This document shows, one piece after another, positions 13,140 through 28,200 of a stretch of DNA of 64,000 nt (its first letter is position 1; each line of letters starts with the position of its first letter). The stretch is from assembly GCA_963377175.1 (NCBI GenBank), contig CAUJNA010002979.1, forward strand, positions 497,501-561,500. The letters run 5' to 3'. Made by a program: the position numbers and the translations under genes. The stretch comes from Effrenium voratum. Its lineage: Eukaryota; Sar; Dinophyceae; Suessiales; Symbiodiniaceae. The notes beneath the pieces are model-generated. The model searched no databases. It was not told where the DNA came from and was given only the letters and a program-made list of their open reading frames with translations.

Positions 13140-16100
13140 GCCAGCTGGAAACTTCGACTTCGAGGTTGGCCGGGGCCTGTGAGAGGTTGCGAGCTTGCTC
13201 GCCTGGCCGCCTTCCCCGATGACAGGGGCGGTTCGGAGACGTGAATACCTACGTTGAGGCATTAGGTTGGGACTTGCAGGAATATGCAGACTTTTGTGCA
13301 TCAGACATTTGCGCTAGAATGCTTCAGAGCCCTTTCTTCGCGGAATGGAAAGAAGGACGGGTATTTTGGCAGCATGGGTTGCATGCCTTCCCCTTCTTTG
13401 TCTCGGTCGGATGCCCAGATCTGACAGTAAGCTTGCTCTTTTGCCAGTCCATGTCTTTCGACCGGCGAATCTGTTGCGCTGCGCCGAGGCAATGAGCAAA
13501 AGTGGGAGCAGCAGGTGGGTCGTTTTGGCGGGCCCAATGCCGTCCAGGACCGGAATGTCGATGTTCCACGGCTGCTTTTGGCATGAGTCGGGGCCGTGAA
13601 CCTGCCTGTGAATGTCCATCCAGTTGAGCGGGGGAAAGCCTCAGCTCTCAAAACACATCTCGCTTGAAATGGGCAAGCAGAGCCTTGCAGCCATGACCTC
13701 TGAACAGCGGACTCAAGGAACGTTTAGCGCAGCTGACAAAGCAAGATTTGATGACAAACGCACATGGGTTGAAACAAAGTGACATAGCGACTTCTACATA
13801 TGGTAGGATTCGCATTCCAGTCAGACAGCCTGTTTTGTTAGATGACGAGTATGCGGATTGCCGCTGGTTTATCATGGGCAAATGAAATTTGTCTTCCTTC
13901 AAGCTGCACAACATCGCGAAAATGTCAGTCGTTTGCGCACCCATGGGGTATGAAAACAACAGAACAGTGAGCTCCTTGGCAACAGACATCAAGCCGGGGG
14001 GAAGCGTTCGGGCCTTCCCCCGTTGGTTGGTGCCTTCTATGAAGGAGTGGCGCCGGCTAATGGACTTGGCAAAGCCCCTCGGGGAGGTTTCCAAGGCGCA
14101 ATCTGGACATGTATCGGTGTTCCAGATTGGGGGGTATGTCTTTTGAAGCTTTCTTTTCACAACATTGTCGGGCTTGGCTCCTTGCAAAAGTGGCGGGCAT
14201 TGCTGTGGGCCGGCCGTGCTGCTTCTCGGCTTCCAGACTGGGTTTACTGCGATGGCTGGACAACTGCAGTCGACATACAAAGTCAACCAAGCAAGCAACC
14301 AATCAATCAATCGACAGAACAGGGAGTGCAAGTTTCCGTGTTTTGTTTTCTTCTGGGGTCTGTGTAAATTGCAGTCTGTTCTAGTGTTTGCTTGGGTGCC
14401 TAGAGAAGTAACAAGAGAAAGCCTACACAACAAACTCAAACAACTACTAAACAACATTAATTATCGGCAGACAGTCTTTCCACTGGGTCAGACCTGCCCA
14501 AAGCCTGGTTGTGGTTGTTGGTTTTAATGTTGTGTTTTCCCCAGTTGTTTTGTTTTAGTCACTAAAATTTTAGTGTTGGGCACTGCTGATCCAGTGGATT
14601 TGGTGTTTAATTGAAAATAGTTCCTACAATGGAAACTCGAGTTGATTTTGTTGAACCATGCTAACCTGCTGACTGAGTTGTAAAGACAATTATATTGGAA
14701 AGGTCATCCTGTGCAAAACTTGAAATTTTGATTGTGTTGTGTCCTTGTCTTAAATTATATCTAAACTCTGCTTGAATAGTAAGTTCTATTTGGCAACACA
14801 TTTATATCTAAATTATCAGTTTAAGATAGAATATCCAATAGGATTCGGAAGTATATCCTCATTGAGTCCGGTTCATTGTCCCCGCAAAAGGGTGCGGCCC
14901 TTGCCGCTTGCCAAAATGTTTGGTTGTCACTGTAGGATATAGAGGTGCTACCTTGCCTTGTGTTGGGTGCAGCTGATTCGTTGCTTGTGTTTGTTTGCTT
15001 GGTTGGTTGCTTGTGTGATCGTTTTTGGTCCTTTGCTTGATTGGTTGGTTGGCCGGTTGCTTGGAGCTTGAATGCTTCTCGATCGACCGGTCGATCGATT
15101 GATCGACCGATCAGTCAATTGCTTGCGTGCTTGATTGGTTGTTTGATTGATCGATTATTGATCGATCAGGGCTGGGCACTGCGGGAGTGCATTGTTTGCT
15201 ATATATGTTGATTTGCTTGCGCATGCAAGTCTGTATCAGTTGTTTACACTTGCTTGGCTTATGCGGAGCTCTGTTTGGAAAAGACATCCTGCGTATATGT
15301 TAGATTGAAATAGAATAATATGAATATACTATTTTAAAGTAGAAATTATGGTTGGAATTTGCCCTTAGTAAAAACATTCAGCTAGAATTTGAGTGGACAT
15401 TGTAATTTAGACAGTTCAATTTAATAAGGAAATAATTCAGAAGTCCACAAACCGGTCTTTACCTAGCCCCCAGCACTACCATAGTCAGAAAGCATCGCAC
15501 AACACAGTGTTTCGTAGCGTGTTTCATAGTAAATTCACGTATTCTATGGAAAACCGCTCTTTAGATTGAATAGAACTTAAATAGCCTTGTGGCCCACCCA
15601 ATCTCTTATGGCTTGTTCGGAGACCTTCGGATGGCGGCCATCTATTCGCGGTTCAGGGGATACCAGCCGCTGCTTTACGTGGAGACCTGGGGGTGGCTGG
15701 CAACCTCAGCGGACTGCTGACAGAACGACTCATTGCTGTTGTTTGTTGCTTTGATGCGAGCAAGCACTGCACTGTTGGATGCACCTCAATCTGGAAGCAA
15801 CTTGAAGAGGTGGGCTGGGGTTGCAAACTTCTGGCTTGTAATTCTGGGATATGAGCCAAACAAAGGTGTGTTCTCCGCTTGAAACTAGCATCCAGCAATT
15901 CTGCTTAGACGACTATTTGTTCCCCGCCACATCAGGCAGCTGCTTGATTCAGAAGGGGAGTATGCAGGTCAGATACCCAAGTTTCTCTCCCACATTCCAA
16001 GGTGCAGACGCCGGAGCCCTGGTGAATTGAGTCATGGCGAGCATAGTGCAGTGCCCTTTCACCCACAGACCAGCGGAAGATGCGAAGATAGTGATGTTAA

Positions 16101-19100
16101 AGTTGCATCCCATTTCTTGGCTTCACCCTTGGCGAAGCAATGGGTTATGTTTCCTGGTCCCCACTCAGGCTTTCCAGATACCTGCCCCGTCTCCCTGCCC
16201 TGCTTCTGAATGGGCCCAAGTTCCAGGCGGGACATCTGGCTTTGGGGCTTGACGAGTGCCGACGTGCAGAAAGCGGCTCATCAGAAGATATCAGAAGTCT
16301 GCGGAAAGCGTGGCTGGTATCGAGGGAATGGGAGGGCGCGAAGACAACAGAGAGCACAAATTGGCGTCTCACACAGGCAAGCGCACGGTCCGGTGCAGTG
16401 GCCATTTGTGTAGGGGTTGCGGCCTTTGTTGTGCAATATGGGGCCGCTGTTGTGCTCCATTTGGCTTTTTGCATCGCATTCAGCTTTGTTTTTCCAGGTG
16501 ATCCTGCCACCACAGGCACCCAAGGACATCATATGGAACAACCTTGCCGGCAGACACAGGCTTTCTGACAAGTTGCCAGCTTGATATTGAAACGCGCAGG
16601 CTCTCAAGTGCGGCATTGCATACTCCTTTCCTACATTTGGCCAAGAGCTTTGCTCTAGCCCGCCTGGCAGAGCAAGCAGAATGAAGTTGTCACAAACGTA
16701 AGTTGCATTGGGGTCACAGAACCAACTTCGGCGCTGCCGATTCCATGAGCAACGCCGCGTTAGCACTCCAAATTCTTCAGCACTTTTTCGCGACGTGCCA
16801 GGCTCCATTCAGCGAGTTGCTGCGGGAAGCTCGCGGCCATCTTAGGCAGCTCATCGCCCTCGCAAGTCTGCTTTTGGTTTTTTCTGCGTTGGCCCGTGGC
16901 CTGGTGGCATACTAGGCACACTACGGGCCTGTAGATTCTGAATCCGAGCTGATTGGGTCCATGTGCATTTGGTAATTGTGTTTGTGTGCTTTGTATGTTT
17001 GGTTTTGAGGTGTCCACGTGCATCAACACGTCTTTTTCCCAGCAGAGTAGGGCCTTGCTGGCGATGTGTGGAGCGAGCGTGCGGTCGCTGAGGTGTGGAA
17101 GATCCATTCCTGAGGAACTGGATCGATTACCTTTGCTTCGTGCTGCAGGCGGGCAAAATTTTTGAGCCCTTGGTCGTCGAGAACGGGTCACACCATGTAG
17201 CGGTTATGTTGCTACAAGGAAGTGAAGGGATCCATGATGCTGGCGGTTTTGCGTTGTTTGATTGTTTGGGCTTCTCGTGGGTGAGGCCATCGGAGCTTCC
17301 TGCCCATCACATGAAACTTTGGCAATGTTGTTCCTACAGTAAAATGACCGGATCGTCCTCCCTTTTGCTTTCTGGACAGCAACCCGCATTATGTTGCGCA
17401 ACTTCCCGGGTCTTGCTCAAGCAGCAGCACTTGAGCACCCAGATTTTCAAACACAACTGCAAGAGGCATCCCATAGGATAGGAGTCTTGATAACCTGCAG
17501 GCGTTGGCAGCTGACGAGCATCCTTCAGCTCCAGTAGCCTACATGGTCTCAGACATGTACACGTGCTCGGCTCAGCCTAAGGCCTGATGGGATGACTGCG
17601 CACAAGCAGCCAGAGCAGCTTTGCGCACTCTGCTGTTGGCAGCCTTTGGTTTGTCCTTGTGCGGAGGTCTGGGGCCGTTCTCGACTACCCCAAAGGTGGC
17701 ATGGGGGTCCTGGCCTTGGCCAGGTTGGGCACGCAGGGGCCTCTAGGCCTTTTGAAACGTATAGGTATGAGTCGACACAACGGACCTTCCCAATTGGTCG
17801 GTTTGTTGGTGCCCTTTGAGGACCAAGGGCGGCCCTTGCTTGTCACTGAATGTTTGGCCTGTCCAACTTAGCATGGGTTTGCTAGAGATGATCATGTGAG
17901 CCGAAGCTTAGCAGCAGTGCAGTTGTTTTCCTGATTGCCTGATGCATGCCTAGTTGCCAGCAACTATCATCCCATGTGATGGACTCTTGCGGGAATCCCT
18001 GAAACAATGTGGGTATGGGTCAAACTTAAACTACCAGGGGACCGCAGGTTTTAGTCCATGTTTTTATGTGCCAGGAGTCCATTTTGGGTACATTTTTTTG
18101 ACCCACAGCCATGTGGCTGCACTTCAAGGAGAGTGCTGTTCACAAATTGAAAGAGCGCCTTGGACCGAGGCCTTGGTGGACGCCCTTGTGCGCGGGTTGG
18201 AGAAGCATGGGGGTCGCATCCGCGCGGGGCCTCAGATCTTTGGCTAGGCCTGTTATTTTGCTGGCTCGCGGTAGGCGAGTCGCTTCGAACACGAGCCTGA
18301 CAGAGACAAGTTGCGGCAGCTTTGACCACAGCATGTTCCTATTTGTCCCGATACTTGCTTGCCACCTGGCCATCCCAGCAGCAGCTGACCAACATGGTGG
18401 AACGAGTTCATTGTGACGCAAGAAAGCTCCTAATGTTTGCACCTCTTGCAAAGGGAAAGGCCATCAGCACCCTGCGTGCTGGAACTGCTCTTCAGAATTT
18501 TTGCTGACGCACCCCATGCCAATCTGTTCTGCTCATGTTCCCTGAAGAGAATCACGGCCCACGGTGCCAGGTTATGGCAGTCATGTCGACAGTGTCATGG
18601 TCGACGGCCGAGCTTCGGGCTCAGTATTCTTCTCCAGATCATTGCCAATGCCCTGGTCGCAAGGCACGTGAACGAGTTCCCCGTCTTTACTTTCGTCTTA
18701 TTGCTGAATGTAATGTTGGATGTGTGATGTCATCAGGCACCTTTGGCATTGTTTGCCGGTAACCAATCTCTTTTACAAGGGCCATGCCTTGTGAAGATGC
18801 CCCTCAATTATTTGACTTCACGAGTTGTCTGCGGTCCAGTGGCTAATTCGGTTTTGCCACATGTTGATTTCGATGGATGCGCATGGCCATTCACTCCCCG
18901 GCCCGACCACGGCCCCAGGCCAAAGGAGTTCGCTTGAAAAATGGCCAGTCGGCGGACCCAAAGTGCAGGGTGCCGATGGGGATGCCAACGGCATGATTCT
19001 CCTTGGAGATCAGTTGATACATGAGGTGCTCCTTTCATGAAGTGGTTCAGGGTTTAGCTCTCAACCTCTAGAAACTCTCAGACCTACGAATTTTTCTGCT

Positions 19101-22100
19101 CGAGCCCAAGGCGCTGGCGTTCACAAATCCAGCGATTCCAATTAGGACAAAACTGCCAGGAAGAGTTCACACTCCAAGATGGAGCCGTCCAAAAGCGATG
19201 GATGGTTCGTGACTGGCGTTGGCTGGCATGGGAGGCATCAGAACATCCTTAGGCTCCAAACGTTTGAGGTCCAGAGGAGCTTGGCCGAAATGGCTTATCA
19301 TCACCTTGGATCTCAGTGGTTTGTTTGACAGGGATGGTGAGTTCATTTTCTTGTGCATGTTAATGCCTGGCTGCGCGATTGGCAAACTGTCCATGTATCC
19401 CCGCAGTCGAATACTGAAGCCGTCATCAGCTGCCCAATGAATAGAGGACGGAAGTCAGGCCATCAATGCGGATGTTGTTTGCACATGGGCCATGCACTTG
19501 GACTTGACAACGTCTTCGTTCCCTTTGGAGTATGTACAGGGGAGTTTTGAGAGGTCGGCGGAAGACATGCCAATGGGTGAGGATCTTTGAAGCCTTGCAA
19601 GGGGATTTTTTAGTTGAAGCTTGGCCTGAGTCACTGAGGGAGATCCGTGCACGGGAGGCAGGGTCCGGTTTGAAAGATGGAGGCACTGTTCAGGGTTCAT
19701 CCCATTTCACCCGGAATGGGATGAGAGAATGTCCATCCAACTTCAGGAAAGACCTGCTCGTTGCGGATAGGTCATGCAAAATGGTCTGGTGGATTCCTAT
19801 TCAGAGAACAGCTTTTGGCCACGGAGCTCCACGAAGAGACGAAGCCTGGTATAAAAATTGTGGCAGCATAAAGACACACAGTGCTGCGTTCGTCCACCAT
19901 CCCTTCAATGGCGCAGATTTGTTTGCGGCCAGCCTTGCATTGAGCCGTAGTATTAATTCCTGGGCTACCACGACACAGGCAATGAAGTGTGCCAAATGAT
20001 CAATCAAGGTTCACAGCAGGGGTGTAGGGCGTCGCTTTAGGATGCCCATTCCTAAACATCCTCTCCACCAGCCTGCGTTGCAACGGAGCAATCATACCTG
20101 CAGGCTATCTGCAGGTGTGTGCGTGTGCGTGTGCGTGTGGGTGTGCGTGTGCGTGTGCGTGTGGGTGTGGGTGTGGGTGTGCGTGTGGGTGTGGGTGTGG
20201 GTGTGGGTGTGGGTGTCGGTGTGGGTGTGGGTGTGGTTGTGGGTGTGGGTGTGGGTGTGGGTGTGGGTGTGTGGCTGTGTGTGACTGTGGGTGTTGTTGA
20301 GGGCGCCCTTCTTCACTTTGGTTTCAACCTTGGTTTTAAGGGAAACAAGGAAAGCCAGATACACACTGGGCATTTTATGGTCGACATTCGCGCTCCTCTT
20401 TTGCGCCGGTGTTAGAGGTTTCTCCGATCAATGGAACGGCTACGACAACAAAGCATAGGTGACCATGCAGTGCCTGGATGTGGTTTAATTAGTTGTCCTA
20501 ATGTCAGTGCATGTTCGGTTGGCGGAGGGTTGAACGGAGTATCAGAAGGGATTGACCGTGGTTGAGGTTGAGGGATGCAATTTTGCCATGGTCGCGTTGG
20601 CGTCAGCTAAGGTTTAAAGAAGAACTGTTCAAAGATGTTGCTACTTGGCTAAGCATTTAACATGCATAGTTACTCCAATTGATTTATCCAGCAAGTTTCG
20701 AGGGATGTCTTCAATTCCAATATTTGTTCTTCAGACAGCGCTCCGCCGATGGCCCAGCGAGAAGCATGGGCTGCGTGGAAGGTCTTGCCATGGATCGCGG
20801 TTCACGGCATCAGCGAGAAGTCGATCGCATGTGTCTTGCCTATTCCGGTCAAAAGGGGGCAGCGGTATCTACGGTATCTACCGCGCGCCCATTTGGTTTT
20901 TCATGTTTTACTGCCTTGCCTTCTTGCTAGCCGTCTGAAAGTGTGCACTGTTGAGTGCGCAATGGGTGAACTTCCTTGCGTGTAGTGGGCTTTGAAAGCA
21001 CACTGAGAAACCCATGTCAGGATGAAACATGTCCCATCGAACTCTGGTGTCCCTGGATTTGTGGCTGTGCACCAGGCCGTGGTGAGCAATGCCAGCGTTT
21101 GGGACACAGCACGGCTGCTGCCAGCTGTGCGCTCAGTTCTTCAAATATGTCCCTCTTGCTGTCGAAGCCGCGAGGCAAGTACCTGAAGTTGGGTTTGACC
21201 ACCTCGTTTCGTTCGTAATGTCAGGACAGATGGCACTGCTTTTTGCCGTTTGCCAGTTTGTTGGCTACCCAGAGGATTCACATCTTGCATCACCAGAGAA
21301 GACAGACACTCTATGATGTCCGTTCTCATCTTGGCTTGCTAGGATGGCCCATCTTTTTGCGGGATCTTTGTTGAAGGAAAGCCCCAAAGTGAATCGGCCC
21401 TCCGCCCAACATTTGAAATTGACACACGGACAAAACCAGAGCCCGAGCATAGCAACGTCGCCGCAGTTGGACAGGAAGAGTCAAGGCATTCCAGCGGTAA
21501 GTGTTATTTGCCGATGCATTACTTCAGGTTTTGCAATTGTGAAGATTGCTGGCTCATTCCTGAAATCCACCTTTGCATCAACCAACCACTACGCCACAGA
21601 TCTCATCAATGCATTTGCGGGCAACTCCGGAAGGGGCTTGCAGCAGAGATGGCATCCCTTACCCATCAGCTCCCTGCCTGTTTCTGTTGATTTGTTTCCG
21701 TTTGTTTGTCCCTGCTGGGCTGCATGAGAACCCAAGTCTGAGAGTGAGATTCCCAACCAGTATGATTATTACACCTGTAAGTTTGGATGGGCGACTGCAC
21801 GGGGAAGGGCAGTTAATCGCTTCCCCCTAATATAAAACGTCCCCCCCCCCTAATATTTAATTAAAAAAAAAAAAAAAAAAAAAAAGCGAGGTTTTTATAA
21901 TTAGGGGTCCCCTGTTCAGTTTTCGGAACTTTAGGGCAGCATTTGGGAGTAGCTTGGTTTTAGTATTGGTTATCAGTGGGAATGTGTTCCCCCCTTTCCG
22001 GGCACCAAAAGCCATTCAACTGATTGTTTTTAAGTAAGGGATTTAAATGGAAACGGTGACCCTTTTTTTTTTTGGGGGGGGGGGGGACACCTCGTGCTTG

Positions 22101-22235
22101 AGTGTTGTGTGTTTGAGTGTGTGTGTGTGTGAGAGAGAGAGAGTGGGTTTTTGTGTTTGTATGTTTGTGGTGTGTGAGAGTGGGTTTTGTGTTTTTGATG
22201 GTGTGTGAGAGTGGGTTTGTGCGTATGAGGGTGTG

Positions 22236-22291
<56 letters not shown>

Positions 22292-25200
22292 AGGGAGAGA
22301 TTGAGGGTGAGATTGAGGGAGAGGCAGCTGCAGGGACTGCTCGAGTCTCGCAGACAGGGAAGTCAGGGCAAAAAAAAGTACCCCTAATACGGATGATTTG
22401 GAGGACGAACGGGAAAATCGGTCAAAATGGGTAGTTTAGAATTGGTTTAGTATTGGCCTATTCTAAAAGTAGTATTGACGGATTTTTGAATTCTGGAGGA
22501 GGGTTTTTATTATTAGGGTGACCTTTATAATTAGGAAGAAGGAAGTGATTATTTGTGTAGAAACGCGTGTTCCGGACAACCACCGGTGCGGCACGTCGAC
22601 TCAGGAGTCCACCTGGTCTGCACCGATGCCTAAAGAGCCTGGGGGCCCAGGGTGACGGCATGTTTCTTGATGCTTCTGAAAGTCCCGTTTTGGATGACTT
22701 AAGTGGAAACCCAGAGGAAACCAGCAATCTGAAGGGACCCCTCTTGTTGAGAAACACTCCTTCGGCTTCGCTGTTTGTCTGGAGCCCGTCTCTAGATTTG
22801 AGAGCTGGCTCCACCATGAACGGATCCTTGTCTGACGGGAGCTCGCAGTGCCACGTTGCCCGACAGGTGCGGGTCCTTCATGCACCTGCACCTGGGCTTG
22901 AGGGCAGAGGCAAGATGCGCGTGTGCAGTCCGCCACGTGAGGGCGGATTTCATGAAGCCATGCCTCAGCGGAAGATCCCCTGACTTCCATTCTGCCATGT
23001 TGTTGCCCGTTTCATATGCAGTGAGGATTGGTCCGATTAAGTCGTGTTCATGTCGCATCCACTTTGCTGCCGCCCACTGCAGGGACTTCCCACAGACATG
23101 CCCTTGCACTACAGCGTCATTCGCGACTGGAAGGCAGGCCAACTTGAGATGCATGGAGACGCTTGCGTGTTGGCTTTGGCAATTTGCTGAGTTGTAGGCT
23201 AGCTTGTTCCGAGCGACTTCCTTACACGATCTGATGTTGGGTTCGCATGGGTGCCCTTAGTGAGTTTCGTATAGCAAATTGAAGCAGTTCCAGCAAGCTG
23301 CTCAGTGAGGAACAAGCCCCCAAGCCACACTTAGGTGTCAAGACGGCGACATTCGGCCAGGGGGCCCGCCTTCGCAGGAGCCCATCGATGCCACGGGCAA
23401 CGTGGTGATCATTAGCGTGCCCAGTGTGCGGCCGCCAAGTGCTGGGAGTGAGTGGTTATGTTTTTGCAGTTGACCCGGTGGCCGTTGGGATCATGCCATC
23501 AGATACATGAAGGCTAAGCTTTTAGTTTTCTTGTACAATGCACCTGGTCTCCCCAGTGATCATCGCTGAAAGGAGGCACTGGCTTGGTACCCTTCAGGCG
23601 GGTTCCCTCCAGACAGGTACCTCTCTCAGGCGTGTTGCACTGCGGGCCTCATCATGTTTTTGTTTGGCTTATGGGCACTCAGGTGGTAAACCCAGATCTT
23701 GCCCCACCGGGCAGACACTGTCCGGGTTCCCAGGTGTGTGGCTCTTAGTTGCTAAATTTCAGAGCGGCCTCTACCGGGCGACTTGCTCCTGGAGTTCCAC
23801 TCTCAGGGATGATACATGCGCCCTGTTACTGAACGAGCATTGCCCACCTTTTGGGTACAGAGACGGACTGGCCAAGTTTGATAGTTCACATGCTCTTTTC
23901 CAACAGCATGAAGTCCCAGATTCTTTCAGAGTCAGATAGCAATCGTCATGTGAGGCGATTGCGTGCGAAGATATCCAGCCAGCTTTCGACTTCCGCTGCC
24001 CAGGGTGGCTCATCCTCATGCAAGCAGCAAATGGCCTGTGAACATTGCAAGTGATGCTGGCTGGGGCCTGTGCGACCGCAGCATCCTTTGTACCTTTCCT
24101 GTTGAACCTGCATGCATGTGGGTGTGGCTGAAAATTAAAGAACTAGGGTTACGCAGGTGTTGATCTTTGTTTCCATTTACCCAGGTGCCATTTGGGCACA
24201 TTGAGCCACAGCCATTTGCGCAACTCGAGTGGGCCACTCTGAGGCCTTCATGCTTACCTGGCGGCCACCGAGCCCTGGGAGCCGGGGGCCCTGACCCCGG
24301 GAGACCTTGATGTCAGCTTTGAGCTGGTTTAGAGTGTGCAATTCCCGGTGCATACGTTGAGATCATATTTAAGCACCAAGCACAGCCCATCCTGTGATCT
24401 GTTTTCCCCAAAGCGGCGGCGGGAACACGTTGTCATGTCTCTATGTGGGGTGCCTTTGTGCTAGTTCGTCGGAAGTTGGGCGCAGGAGAAAGCATGGTTG
24501 GCTAAGCTGTGTGCTTGAGTCGGGTTTGGCATTCTGAAGATGTCAAGCATTCGTGCATGGTTGCATTGCAAAGGCGAAGGATATGAGACAGCGTCACGAA
24601 TCTAACCAGGATCAACCGGCATCTCAATCTCTCATCACAGCCTGGCAACAAGTGTGATGAATTCTGATAGTTGCCAGCCTGGCGGATAGGAAGTAGCGCC
24701 AGTGTTTCTGCAATCAGCTCGCAGGCCAAGCTGCCCGTCATTAGCAGGCAACTCTGGTTTCAGACTTTTCCTGGGCAATGGCACGCATCGAGGCTTTGGC
24801 AGAGCCTTGACCGCCGCAGCCCCGAGCAGCGCCCTCGGCGATTGAATGTTTAGCGACCAATGGGTGATCTTACTGGCTGTTGGCACTAGACTTTCAAAAA
24901 GCTGACGCTGTGCTTCAGGATCTGCGGATCAGGATGCTGGTTAGGGCCGTATGCATTGACAAGACAGGGTTGCTTTGTCATAGGCCTGCAGGGTGCAGTG
25001 CCGCTGAGCTCCCGATGCCGAAATACATGTTGTGCTCATGACTTCTGCATTTGCTCATGCTACGGGCTGCGGTTCCTCTGCAACTCGTTGTCCGCGATAT
25101 GAAATTCACAAAAGAAATAGCCTCAGAGCAGCGTCAGTGTTGTTGAATATGTGCCGTGGAGTTGAGGGATTAGCTATGTGCCGTGGAGTTGCGCAGGTCC

Positions 25201-28200
25201 CCTTGCAAGGGGATGAGCGTTGAAGAAGCGATGAAATGTATGTGTGTGTGTGGGTGTGTTCACCTTTTGTTTTTTGGCACAGGGCCCCTGCCCTGTTCAT
25301 GTTTCCGGATGGGAGGGCAGAACGCCGTAGCCTAGGTACGCGGAGCTGAAGCGGCGAAGGGCGGAGCCCCTCTTCGAGGCGGTGGAGCGAGCTGTGCCCG
25401 CGCCCAAGCCCGGGAAGGGCCCGTGGGACCAACGCGGATCGCGTGGCGGTGGAGGGCTCTGTGCTAGAAATGCAAAACCGGCAAGGAGTTTGCCCCGTTC
25501 TGCGGTCCATTGCCTCTGTCAGGGCCCGAGATCAGTGTCGTGTGCTAGGCAAACCAAGCCCCCTGAAACTGGGAAGGTCTTGGAGATGGGATATCCCAAG
25601 AAGCTCGTTCTCTCGAGCTGCGTGGGTGTGTGCCTTTGTGGCAACTTGGCTTGTGAGGTCTGGCTGGAAACAGCCTCAAATCTACGCGGCTCGACCGCGT
25701 GTGAAGATCCAGGGCGGTACCAGTGCAACTGTAACTGCCCGGCCCTGGCGCCAAAACAGAACGCACCTCCAAAGAATTGGCCTGGCCAACGAAGACAAAC
25801 ACTCCATCAATAAGTCCATTGTATAATGAACATGTTGCTGTTTCCCAGGCTCCCAATCTCCCAATTCCGAATTCGGATTCGGCAATACTAAACCAATTCT
25901 AAACTCGCAAATAATGTCCGGCCAGTCAAATTAGCGGGCTCGCCAAAACAGATTGCGTTTCATTTGCAGGCTCATGTTTCAAATTGCAAATTATGTTCCT
26001 TTCAATGAATCGTGTTGCCAAATCCAACTGCTTTGGGCGAGTTCAATTTGCCAGTTTGACGGTGGGACTCCCGACTTAATGAGAGCATAGCCATCCTTCG
26101 AAGAAGATTTCACTTGGGCATGGCATTCAGTACAGGTAAGTAATTAGCCGATGAACATCCGGCACTGAGACAGGCGGGGTGACATCCAGCAAGGCCCCTC
26201 CCTAACCGGTGGCTGAAGCAGTTTTGGGATATCAGATGCTACTGATGCAGCGCAAGGGGCGAATTCAAAAACACGCCTGCAGGCCTGGAGCACGTGAGCG
26301 AATTGCACGTGCCTCAGCTGGCGGGTTGACCTAGGACCTGTTTCCCTTCTCAGTTCAGAGCAAATCAACATTTTGACCTTTTCATGTTGGTGCATGTTTA
26401 GTCATGGTTCCAACAGGTGATCGCCTCCCCGCGCCAGCCTTGCATGTCCGCCGCGCGGGATGGATTGATGGACGCGATGGATGGAAGATGGGTGGATGGA
26501 CGGATGGACGGATGGACGGATGGACGGATGGACGTATGGACGGATGGACGGATGGACGGATGGACGGATATGGATGGATGCTAGTGGATGGATGTCCCAA
26601 AGACGGACGGATGGATGGCTGGCTTGTGACAGAGGATAGTGGATGGAGAAAGGGATGGCTAGATGGACGGATGGATGAGATGGATGGGATGGATGGGATG
26701 GATGGGATGGATGGGATGGGATGGATGGGATGGATGGGGTGGATGGGATGGATGGGGTGGATGGGATGGATGGGATGGATGGGATGGATGGGATGGATGG
26801 GATGGATGGGATGGATGGGATGGATGGGATGGGAGGGATGGGAGGGATGGGAGAGATAGGAGGTGCGGGAGGATGGATGGCATGGATGGATGGATGGATA
26901 GATGGATGGGTGGATGGGTGGATGGATGGATGGATAAATGGATAAATGGATAAATTGATAAATGGACAAATGGATAAATGGATGGATAAATAGATTCTTT
27001 GGATTCTTTGGATGCATGGATGCATGGAGGCATGGAGGCATGGAGGCATGGAGGCATGGAGGCATGGAGGCATGGATGCATGGGTGGATGGGTGGGTGGG
27101 TGGGTGGGTGGGAGTGGGTGGTGGGTGGGTGGGTGGGTGGGTGGGTGGGTGGTGGGTGGGTGGGTGGGTGGGTGGGTGGGTGGGTGGGGTGGGTGGGTGG
27201 TGGGTGGGTGGGTGGGTGGGTGGGTGGGTGGGTGGGTGGGTGGGTGGGTGGGTGGGTGGGTGGGTGGGTGGGTGGGTGGGTGGGTGGGTGGTGGGTTGGT
27301 TAGTTGGTTGGTTGGTTGGCATGCGTGCGTGCGTGCGTGAGTGAGGCGTGCGCGAATGCGGCGCGTGCGCGCGTTATCGGGGATAGCTTAGGTCCAAATC
27401 CAATAGCTACGTCAAGTGTGATTGGCATACAAGGCCAGCGTTGGAAGGCTTGAAGCAGATGCGATGGGTTTGTGTCGCCAGCTGTAAGTAGTAACTTTAG
27501 TTTTTTTTTTGATGTGGCAACTCGGCAACAGAGCGTCCACTGTTTTGTTCCCAACCTCCCAACACAAAGCAGTGTATAGAGACATGTTGCAAGGGATGGT
27601 AACTTCAAGCAGGCTGCGTTAGCGCGCCCAGTTGCCATGAGTTGCGACCAGTGAAACCAGGAAGCTGCGTCTAAAGAGCCTCTAAGCTGCGAAAAGCATA
27701 CTGCGCTATCAGAAGCCGCTTGGTGCAGCAGTTCCAAGCTGCAAGAGGCACAACTCTCGCAGCCTTTCCGTGACCATTTAGGAAACTGTGATGTGGTTGA
27801 GCAGGTTGCTGATTGAGCAACGCAGCACAGGAGGCGTTGCAGCCAAGGACGTGGAGCTGATTGGATCGCCTTTGACCCACGCCAGGTTCAACCGGAGGCG
27901 CTCTCGATGTTTGCCGAGCAGTGGGGCCTGCATAGTTTTCTTGCAGCCCAAACACATCAAACACTTTCGGGCTTCGCCACCCATCTTTGGGTCATCAGCC
28001 ATGATGTTTCATTGAAGCAGGGGGCACGAATGTGATTTTCCACAAGTGCCGCCGGAAGCGGGTGAGTTTGATCACAAATCGTATCATCATCGTCATGGCT
28101 GTGTTTGTTTTCCTACGGTCATGGAACAGAACCTACCCAATGAGAGGAGCTGATGCTTGTTGCCCCCTTATTGTTGTGCAATGCCAATTGAAGCAATCCA

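Noticed and set aside
13560..13600. HGCFWH string recalling Vsr-type endonucleases
   Set aside because: Only six residues match, the frame stops within 20 codons and it lies in an intron directly after exon 13448-13547.
13648..14457. 269-residue open frame on the - strand
   Set aside because: It lies antisense across an oxidoreductase exon (14045-14086) and has no recognisable domain. It is unusually long for chance but otherwise unsupported.
20092..20415. Cys/Ala/Gly-, Val/Trp- and His/Thr-rich open frames
   Set aside because: All are read-throughs of the GTGTGG minisatellite.
26382..27322. Open frames of 227-306 residues (Pro/His/Thr-rich on -, Trp/Gly/Asp-rich on +)
   Set aside because: They are translations of the four-base satellite in all six frames; no start context, no codon preference, no family.
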